This document shows, piece after piece, positions 14,267 to 19,111 of a stretch of DNA of 19,111 bases (positions are counted from its first letter, which is position 1; each line of letters begins with the position of its first letter). This DNA comes from ECT2AJA-044 sp965658225 (GTDB lineage Bacteria > Bacteroidota > Bacteroidia > Flavobacteriales > ECT2AJA-044). The translations under genes were made by a program, and so were the position numbers. The stretch covers positions 1 to 19,111 of the forward strand of contig CBFHRK010000039.1 of assembly GCA_965658225.1 (NCBI GenBank), written 5' to 3'. The notes under the pieces were generated by a model. The model had not been told where the DNA came from and made no database searches. It saw nothing but the letters and a program-made list of their open reading frames with translations.

Positions 14267-14920
14267 TCACTTTTCTATGTTTCCATCAATCCACTTTCGT
14301 GCATCCCGTAGGTTATCCGGATTAATACCATGTGGCATGGGATATTCATGGTATTCTACTTCTGCCCCTTTACTTTGTAGGTAATCTCGGCTCTTGTGTG
14401 CACCAGAAAGTGGTAATACCGGATCTTCTGTTCCGTGTGAAATAAAGAAAGGAGGGAGCATCGAGCCGCTAGGCTCTTCTTCAGGCATTAATTCGGGCAT
14501 TAGATAGGAACTGAGCGCCATAACACCTGAAAAGAAACGAGGACGGCGAAAAGCGGTCGCGTAGCTAATCATTCCGCCTTGTGAAAACCCGAGTAAAATC
14601 ACCTTCTTGCGATTATATTTGTACTTCTCTTGGACCTGATCCAGAAACAACTCCAGCGTTTTAATGGATCTTTTTGCTTGATCCAGATCCGATTTAACTC
14701 CCGTTTCTGCTTGTTGCAGATTCCACCAGGCATATCCGCCCCAAGGAAGTCGATGGGGTGCTTGCGGGGCAATAATAAGGGCTTCGTCAGGCAGTTCGGA
14801 GGCCAAACTGAACAAATCGTTCATGTCAGCTCCATAGCCGTGAAGGAGTAATATGAGCGGTGCATTATTCGATTCAGTGCGCGGTTGGCGAATATTGTAT
14901 TCTAGTTCTAAGGGGGCCAT
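14267..14920 (-). CDS. Phospholipase/carboxylesterase family alpha/beta hydrolase
   Basis: A 217-aa protein of the PF02230-type family. The oxyanion region is LLLHGYGADMNDLFSLA. The nucleophile elbow is GFSQGG (Ser113). The acid is Asp166 in HGTEDPVLP and the base is His197 in MPHGINPD. APQAPHRLPWGGYAWWNL is the segment typical of bacterial carboxylesterases of this group. No signal peptide is present, so it should be cytosolic and act on short- or medium-chain esters. It starts 2 bases after the stop of the Nudix gene, with which it is co-transcribed. Its link to the photostress genes is not evident. Confidence 0.92.
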   Translation of the reverse strand: MAPLELEYNIRQPRTESNNAPLILLLHGYGADMNDLFSLASELPDEALIIAPQAPHRLPWGGYAWWNLQQAETGVKSDLDQAKRSIKTLELFLDQVQEKYKYNRKKVILLGFSQGGMISYATAFRRPRFFSGVMALSSYLMPELMPEEEPSGSMLPPFFISHGTEDPVLPLSGAHKSRDYLQSKGAEVEYHEYPMPHGINPDNLRDARKWIDGNIEK

Positions 14921-14922
14921 TT

Positions 14923-15459
14923 TTAAGATTTAACGTAGGTGCCTAAGTGTACTTTTTGGTCGCTCGAATGTACGTTTTCTAGATATTTTTTAATTGAAAA
15001 AGTACTGGAGCTGAACGCCATTTCCGAGTAGGGGATGTTCGATGAATCAAAGAACTGTATTTCCGATGATTCGGGAGTCAATTCAAAATAATCGGAATTC
15101 AAGGCAACTAAAAAATGAACGTATAACTGATTGGCGTGTGGTAAGTTATAGAGCGAATGAAGTCCTATAATTTCGCCTACTGCCATAGACTCTTCTTTCA
15201 GTTCGCGGAGGGCTCCCTCTTCAATGGTCTCACCGTTTTCCAAGAATCCACTGGGCAAATTCCAAAGTCCGAATCTGGGTTCAATATTCCGACGACACAA
15301 CATGATTTTATTTTCCCATATGGGCACCGAGCCTACTATTACGCGCGGATTTTGATAGTGAATAGTGCCGCAATTCGGACATTGATACCGAAGTCGATTG
15401 TCGCCTTCGGGGATTTTAAATTCAAGATCCGAGGAGCCACACTGGGAACAATAATTCAA
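14923..15459 (-). CDS. Nudix hydrolase with N-terminal zinc ribbon
   Basis: A 178-aa protein. Residues 4-30 are a zinc ribbon with CxxC pairs Cys4/Cys7 and Cys27/Cys30, followed by IHYQNPRVIVG, the Nudix_N_2 arrangement. The Nudix box starts at Gly71 (GFLENGETIEEGALRELKEE) and ends SM instead of the usual xG, so the last Gly is Met92. The catalytic Glu residues are intact, so hydrolysis of a nucleoside-diphosphate-linked compound is expected. NAD-related or ADP-ribose-like substrates are possible. No in-frame ATG exists between the upstream stop and the zinc ribbon; the TTG at 15459 gives MNYCSQCG, matching the family start. It leads an operon with the hydrolase and is divergent from the SDR at 15574. 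Confidence 0.9.
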   Translation of the reverse strand: MNYCSQCGSSDLEFKIPEGDNRLRYQCPNCGTIHYQNPRVIVGSVPIWENKIMLCRRNIEPRFGLWNLPSGFLENGETIEEGALRELKEESMAVGEIIGLHSLYNLPHANQLYVHFLVALNSDYFELTPESSEIQFFDSSNIPYSEMAFSSSTFSIKKYLENVHSSDQKVHLGTYVKS

Positions 15460-15513
15460 ATTTTCTGGAATTTGGTTGTTTAAAGATTAGAAAAAAAACA
15501 GATCGAGAATAAA

Positions 15514-15535
15514 AAGGTTTTGTAAACCGAACCTT
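15514..15535. repeat. Nested inverted repeat between divergent Nudix and SDR genes
   Basis: AAGGTT (15514-15519) is matched by AACCTT (15530-15535). Nested inside is a perfect GGTTT-TGT-AAACC (15516-15528). It lies about 40 bases before the SDR start and 55 bases before the Nudix start. The symmetry suits a dimeric regulator site, but chance cannot be excluded. A TTGTTTAA octamer like those in the crt control region lies nearby at 15476-15483. Confidence 0.35.
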
Positions 15536-15573
15536 TACCTTCACGAGTCGTTGTAACCCAAAATAAGAAAGAA

Positions 15574-16263
15574 ATGGATATTAAGAATAAACTCGTCGTA
15601 GTTACTGGTGTAAGTAAGGGAATTGGATTTGAGCTTTTAAAGCAGCTCATTGATAAAGGGGCTATTGTAGCAGGCTGGGGACGTACCCGTCCGGACTATA
15701 ATCACGAAAACTTCCACTTTTTCTCCTGTGATATTGGGCAAGAAAAAAGCATTCAAGAAACGGCTGCGGCTACTTTGGAATCCTTGGGCGCAGTATCTGC
15801 TCTAGTTAATAATGCCGGCTTTGGTGTTTATGGGAATTTCGAAGATCAAACTTGGTCCGATTGGAAAGCGATGTTTGATGTGAATGTGTTAGGGTTATTC
15901 GAAGTTACTCGGAACCTACTCGGTTCGATGAAATCGACCGGTGAAGCGCACATCGTGAATATTAGTTCCATTGCAGGGTTAAACGGCGTGAAAGGGTTTT
16001 CTGGATACGTTGGAACAAAGCATGCCGTGCGCGGAATGAGTCATTCTTGGTTTCAAGAACTGCGCGAATTTGGCATCAAAGTCACAACGATTTATCCAGG
16101 AAGTGTAAACACGAATTTCTTTGATGATATAGATGTTGTTGAAGCCAACGAAAATATGATGCGACCTCAAGATGTTGCGAATAGCATTGTTCAGGTGCTC
16201 GAAACCCATCACAATTATTTGCCCGTAGATTTAGAAATTCGTCCACTCAAGCCAAAGGGGTGA
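15574..16263 (+). CDS. Classical SDR family oxidoreductase (3-oxoacyl-reductase-like)
   Basis: A 229-aa protein of classical SDR length. The cofactor loop is TGVSKGIG (11-18), followed by NNAG (79-82), the catalytic Ser region NISSIAG (129-135), and YVGTK (Tyr145, Lys149). The catalytic set is complete, unlike the SDR at 11574. YPGSVNTNFF follows the active site as usual. GWGRTRP at 34-40 suggests an NADP preference (Arg after the second strand), but this is only a hint. The substrate cannot be read from the sequence; fatty-acid, sugar or pterin carbonyl reduction are all possible. It is followed after 62 bases by a small membrane protein gene on the same strand. Confidence 0.9.
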   Translation: MDIKNKLVVVTGVSKGIGFELLKQLIDKGAIVAGWGRTRPDYNHENFHFFSCDIGQEKSIQETAAATLESLGAVSALVNNAGFGVYGNFEDQTWSDWKAMFDVNVLGLFEVTRNLLGSMKSTGEAHIVNISSIAGLNGVKGFSGYVGTKHAVRGMSHSWFQELREFGIKVTTIYPGSVNTNFFDDIDVVEANENMMRPQDVANSIVQVLETHHNYLPVDLEIRPLKPKG

Positions 16264-16325
16264 AAAAAGCCGATTGAACAAATAGATCGTCTCATTCCTT
16301 ATAAGTAGGAACTAACTATAAGAAA

Positions 16326-16781
16326 ATGAGCACTTCAATCAACCGACTCAAACTCCAATACGGACTCGCCCTTTTCATTGGGCTAACCGCTTTTTTTATT
16401 CTGATGAAAGCGTTAGGTCTTGTTCATGTATTAGAGTTGCGCATCTTTAATCTATTCATTTTAGGAGCCACTATTTACGCGGGGATTAAAGCGTATCGCG
16501 ATCGATTCGAAGAAGGACTCAACTACTTTAATAGCTTTCGTTTTGGAATCGCCATTGGAGGAATTGGAATTCTTCCTTTTGCGCTCATGATGCTCATTTA
16601 TTTGTCTGCAAACCCGGTATTTATGGCTGAAGTGCGGGCCACGGAAATCATGGGGCCCTATTTGAACCCTATAAATATTGGATTTGTGCTTGTTGCTGAG
16701 GGTTTGGGCTCTGCCTTTCTTGTAACTTATACGGTAATGCAGTACTTAAAGTCGCTCCGTCCGAGTAGAATCGGCAAATAA
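16326..16781 (+). CDS. Small four-helix membrane protein, possibly DUF4199-like
   Basis: A 151-aa protein with four hydrophobic segments at about residues 12-33, 38-56, 72-94 and 115-137. A charged loop after the second helix (KAYRDRFEEGLNYFNSFRFG) resembles the GYLSF/AFKVG loop of Bacteroidota DUF4199 proteins. There are no catalytic or metal motifs and no signal peptide apart from the first helix. Its function is unknown. It ends one base from the convergent DASH cryptochrome gene. The gene call is secure; the family name is tentative. Confidence 0.75.
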   Translation: MSTSINRLKLQYGLALFIGLTAFFILMKALGLVHVLELRIFNLFILGATIYAGIKAYRDRFEEGLNYFNSFRFGIAIGGIGILPFALMMLIYLSANPVFMAEVRATEIMGPYLNPINIGFVLVAEGLGSAFLVTYTVMQYLKSLRPSRIGK

Positions 16782-16782
16782 T

Positions 16783-18051
16783 TTATTCCAGCCAGAAGGT
16801 CCGATAGGCTCCATCTGGGTCGTAAAATTCAGCTTGCTTTTGGGTGTTGAAGTAGCGCTGTCCGCGCGGATCGGCGCCATTGCCAGCAAGGTAGGTCCAG
16901 TTGCCGTAGTTACTCGCAACGTCGTAATCGATTAAAAGACTTTCAAACCATTCGGCGCCCCATAGCCAATCTACTCTGAGATCATTTATCAGAAAGCTCG
17001 CCACATTTTGGCGGCCTCGATTACTCATGAATCCCGTTTTCCGCAATTCAATCATATTGGCATCGATAAAGGAGTTTCCGGTTTCGCCTTTTGTCCAAGT
17101 CCTGAATCGTTCAAGATCTCGGCTATTTATTTCTCGGCCTGCGGCCGGATGTTGAAAAAAGGCATTACCCAATTTCATCGATTTGAAGCGAAAGAAATCG
17201 CGCCATAATAATTCGAACACCAACCAATAAGTGCTTTCATTCTTCTCAATAGATTCTTCGTATTTCTTCACCTCGAAATAGACTCTTCGAGCCGATAGGC
17301 TCCCATTTGCCAGCCATGGCGAGAACTTACTTGAATAATCCGCGCCCAGCATTCCGTTCCGCGTTTCTTTGTACTCCCGCAATAAGTTCTGCTCCCAGAA
17401 ATATCTGTGTAATCGACCTAATCCTTCACTCTCACCACCTTTAAAGGGAAGAACGCTTCTAGATTCCTCTTGGGCCGGTTCTAGGCCGAGTTGCTCGAGC
17501 TCCGGAATAGGTCCGGCCGCTAAAGTATCCGTATAAGTCAATACATCTGGAATCGGAAACTCGGCCCGGATAACCCAATTCGCTTCTTGTTTTTTTCTCC
17601 ATGAGGTGAATCCATTAGGCAATTTTGGAATCCCTCGAACCACGTCTTCGGGGTGTACGAGCGTCTGCCCAGAATAGGGCTCCATCGGTATTCCTAAAGC
17701 GGCTACCTCTTCTTCTTCACGAATCTCTTCACGAGTCGTTTCTTTCTGATAGTAGATGACATCAATAGGTGAGTGCTCATGGATTTCAGCAATAGTTTTC
17801 GCGGCGCTCTTTTGACGCACAATTAAATCGCTTCCCAGCGACTGAAGATTATAGCGAAGTTGCTTTACGCTTTCAGTTGTGAATTGCGCACGAAAAGATC
17901 CTGTTTTTGGAAACCCAGCTGTCGTTGTTTGGTAATGCCTCGGATCAAAACAATACACGCCAATCTGATTCCGCTGTTCTTTACTGGCTCGATAGAGGCC
18001 TTCGTGATCGTGAATTCGCAAGTCGTTTCGAAACCAGATTAAAGCGTTCAT
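16783..18051 (-). CDS. DASH-type cryptochrome
   Basis: A 422-aa protein from the ATG at 18051 (MNALIWFRNDLRIHDHEGL). An in-frame ATG at 18105 would add 18 non-conserved residues and overlap the upstream zinc-protein gene, so it is rejected. The N-terminal antenna domain spans about residues 1-140. The FAD domain includes SKFSPWLANGSLSARRVYFE, WLVFELLWRDFFRF, TGFMSNRGRQNVASFLIND and VASNYGNWTYLAGNGADPRG, followed by QRYFN. The SNYGNW-YLAG-G-DPRG pattern is diagnostic of cry-DASH as opposed to CPD photolyases. Known members bind FAD and methenyl-tetrahydrofolate and repair dimers in single-stranded DNA. The upstream gene, 13 bases away, encodes a DUF2256 protein, a frequent partner of this family. 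The window thus holds two photolyase classes. Confidence 0.93.
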   Translation of the reverse strand: MNALIWFRNDLRIHDHEGLYRASKEQRNQIGVYCFDPRHYQTTTAGFPKTGSFRAQFTTESVKQLRYNLQSLGSDLIVRQKSAAKTIAEIHEHSPIDVIYYQKETTREEIREEEEVAALGIPMEPYSGQTLVHPEDVVRGIPKLPNGFTSWRKKQEANWVIRAEFPIPDVLTYTDTLAAGPIPELEQLGLEPAQEESRSVLPFKGGESEGLGRLHRYFWEQNLLREYKETRNGMLGADYSSKFSPWLANGSLSARRVYFEVKKYEESIEKNESTYWLVFELLWRDFFRFKSMKLGNAFFQHPAAGREINSRDLERFRTWTKGETGNSFIDANMIELRKTGFMSNRGRQNVASFLINDLRVDWLWGAEWFESLLIDYDVASNYGNWTYLAGNGADPRGQRYFNTQKQAEFYDPDGAYRTFWLE

Positions 18052-18064
18052 AGAAGATTCAGAT

Positions 18065-18211
18065 TCAATTTTTCTGTTGTTGTTTGTTTCGTCGGCATCG
18101 ATCACTGCAGTATTTTACTGAGTCCCAATTTAAACTCCACTTTTTGCGCCAACTAAAGGGTCGGTTACAAACTGGGCAGGTTTTTTCGGGCAAGTGAGGT
18201 TTTAAATGCAT
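18065..18211 (-). CDS. DUF2256 zinc-ribbon protein (48 aa)
   Basis: A short minus-strand gene from ATG 18211 to TGA 18065-18067. The product starts MHLKPHLPEKTCPVCNRPFS, then WRKKWSLNWDSVKYCSDRCR and a Lys/Gln-rich tail. Four cysteines in two CxxC or CxxxC pairs (Cys12/Cys15 and Cys35/Cys39) form a probable zinc site. The CPVCxRPFxWRKKW-xWD-VKYCSxRCR pattern matches DUF2256, a family of about 45-60 aa often encoded next to photolyase/cryptochrome genes. It is followed 13 bases later by the DASH cryptochrome start. No function is established for the family; binding or assisting the cryptochrome is inferred. Confidence 0.88.
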   Translation of the reverse strand: MHLKPHLPEKTCPVCNRPFSWRKKWSLNWDSVKYCSDRCRRNKQQQKN

Positions 18212-18244
18212 AGAGCATTAACCCGCAGACGTCGGGCATGGTTC

Positions 18245-18276
18245 AAAAAAAGAAATCCCTCTGAGTAGGAGGGACT
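18245..18276 (-). terminator. Rho-independent terminator after the SRPBCC/GyrI-like gene
   Basis: On the minus strand, an 8-bp stem (AGTCCCTC paired with GAGGGATT, one G:T pair; plus-strand 18254-18261 and 18269-18276) with a 7-base loop is followed by a T-rich run (18245-18251). It lies 32 bases after the stop of the gene at 18308 and separates that gene from the DUF2256-DASH pair. Confidence 0.75.
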
Positions 18277-18307
18277 TCAGCGCGAGAAACTTTTTTGGGG
18301 TCTAGGT

Positions 18308-19111
18308 TTAACTTTCTGTATTGGCTTCACCGATGGGCCAATAGATGTTTGTAATCCATTTTGCCGTGTCGGGCTCAGCACCGGGATCTGTAATATACTC
18401 TTCAATTGGGCCGCCAACCATTTGCCAGCCTTGAGCAACAACGTATTCTTCAGCAGCCATATATACCGGTGTCATTTCTTCATAAGCGCCCATATGTACC
18501 GCTTTCATGTAGCGACCACCAGTGGTCATTCCCTCCATCACCGGTGCACTCGGAGCCTTGTCTGTATTCACACTCACGAAGGTTTTAAAGGAGCACCTTC
18601 CATTTTCTGGGTCCCACATAGTGTATTCACACATAGGTGCACCCTCCATGTTTTGAGCATCTTCACCTAAAAAGCCCATTAAGGCACCAAAGCCTTCGCC
18701 CATACCGGCAGCAATATCGCTCATGGCGACATCCTGCATTTCAACGTAATAGATTTCTTTTTGCTCCATCATAACTTCTTCGAACAAAAAGGCCTGCTCC
18801 GCGGGAGCCGCAGATGCTGCCGAGTCGATTCGGGAGAGCCCCGCTTCAAATTGAGGTCCTAGGGCACCATCCATGACCAATCCGACCCATCTTTGGAAGA
18901 AGGGGAATTCCATATTGGCCGTCCACTTAACATTGATTCCACCTTCGGCTTCGGAGAGTTCCCAACTACCGTCTACGGAACCCATACCTTCGAATTCAAT
19001 TTTTGTGTTCATCGATTCATTCGGCTCGATTGCCACAATAGTTAACTTTCCGACGCCCAGGTTAGGGTTTTCACTGTTCCAAGAGTACCAAGCGTCGACA
19101 CCGCTTGAAGG
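18308..19111 (-). CDS. SRPBCC + GyrI-like ligand-binding domain protein, 5' end outside window
   Basis: The frame is open to the right edge (267 visible residues plus stop), so the true start is missing; internal GTG/ATG codons near 19036 and 19012 are not needed. The first visible part (WYSWNSENPNLGVGKLTI, then FEGMGSVDGSWELSEAEGGI and NVKWTANME) matches the middle of an SRPBCC/polyketide-cyclase-like domain. The second half (GGRYMKAVHMGAYEEMTPVY, then MAAEEYVVAQGW and YITDPGAEPDTAKWITNIYW) matches the GyrI-like/AraC effector-binding domain. This fusion is common in Bacteroidota and is thought to bind small hydrophobic molecules. It has no DNA-binding domain. It ends before a clear terminator and is a separate unit from the DASH genes. 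Confidence 0.85.
   Translation of the reverse strand, partial: PSSGVDAWYSWNSENPNLGVGKLTIVAIEPNESMNTKIEFEGMGSVDGSWELSEAEGGINVKWTANMEFPFFQRWVGLVMDGALGPQFEAGLSRIDSAASAAPAEQAFLFEEVMMEQKEIYYVEMQDVAMSDIAAGMGEGFGALMGFLGEDAQNMEGAPMCEYTMWDPENGRCSFKTFVSVNTDKAPSAPVMEGMTTGGRYMKAVHMGAYEEMTPVYMAAEEYVVAQGWQMVGGPIEEYITDPGAEPDTAKWITNIYWPIGEANTES

Noticed and set aside
16284..16322. CTTATA/TATAAG inverted repeat before the small membrane protein
   Set aside because: Short AT-rich symmetry of a kind expected by chance; no promoter or terminator elements accompany it.
18052..18105. N-terminal extension of the DASH cryptochrome from ATG 18105
   Set aside because: The 18 extra residues are not family-like and the frame overlaps the DUF2256 gene; ATG 18051 gives the expected MNALIWFRNDLR start.
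18406..18670. Two overlapping plus-strand open frames
   Set aside because: Both are antisense to the GyrI-like domain of the minus-strand SRPBCC gene and have no recognisable domain.

Overview
The window looks like chromosomal DNA from a marine-type Bacteroidota, probably Flavobacteriales. The reasons are the Bacteroidota promoter elements (TTG about 19 nt upstream of TAnnTTTG), start codons without clear Shine-Dalgarno sequences, several TTG/GTG starts, and protein families typical of that phylum (MbnP/MbnH pair, DUF4199-like protein, PlsC-like protein with an FPQGTT motif, CrtI-CrtB next to a MerR/ECF-sigma pair). No mobile element, rRNA, tRNA or CRISPR array was seen. Genes are tightly packed and no gene-free stretch reaches 300 bases.

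Layout. (1) 1-1468, minus: a DUF2867-type SDR oxidoreductase that runs off the left edge. (2) 1675-3339, plus: a small conserved protein, a CoA-pyrophosphatase-type Nudix enzyme and a divergent PlsC-like acyltransferase. (3) 3412-5149, plus: an MbnP-like lipoprotein overlapping an MbnH-like dihaem cytochrome c peroxidase. (4) 5327-6645: a MerR regulator with a CarH/LitR-like cobalamin-binding region facing a single-domain PAS protein. (5) 6726-6836: a control region with a 12-bp tandem operator-like array that ends in the -33 box of a well-matched promoter. (6) 6848-14258, plus: a ten-gene operon with overlapping or nearly touching genes: ECF sigma, crtI, crtB, idi, a PTPS, folE, a 57-aa DUF6435-like gene, an SDR lacking the canonical catalytic Tyr, a flavin-reductase-like protein and a class I photolyase. 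(7) 14267-15459, minus: a Nudix enzyme and a carboxylesterase. (8) 15574-16781, plus: a classical SDR and a small membrane protein. (9) 16783-18211, minus: a 48-aa DUF2256 zinc protein and a DASH cryptochrome. (10) 18308-19111, minus: an SRPBCC + GyrI-like protein, cut by the right edge and followed by an intrinsic terminator.

How it fits together. Most of the window reads as a light/photo-oxidative-stress island. It has a CarH/LitR-type repressor, an ECF sigma factor, carotenoid synthesis (GGPP to lycopene, plus IPP isomerase), two flavoprotein photolyase/cryptochromes of different classes, and a pterin branch (GTP cyclohydrolase I plus a PTPS). The sigma-to-photolyase genes are probably one transcript. 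The most unusual features are the tandem 12-bp array at the operon promoter, the regulator's missing cobalamin-ligand histidine, and a pterin/SDR/flavin module placed between the carotenoid genes and photolyase. Two small genes (57 and 48 aa) that simple gene finding could miss sit within these units.
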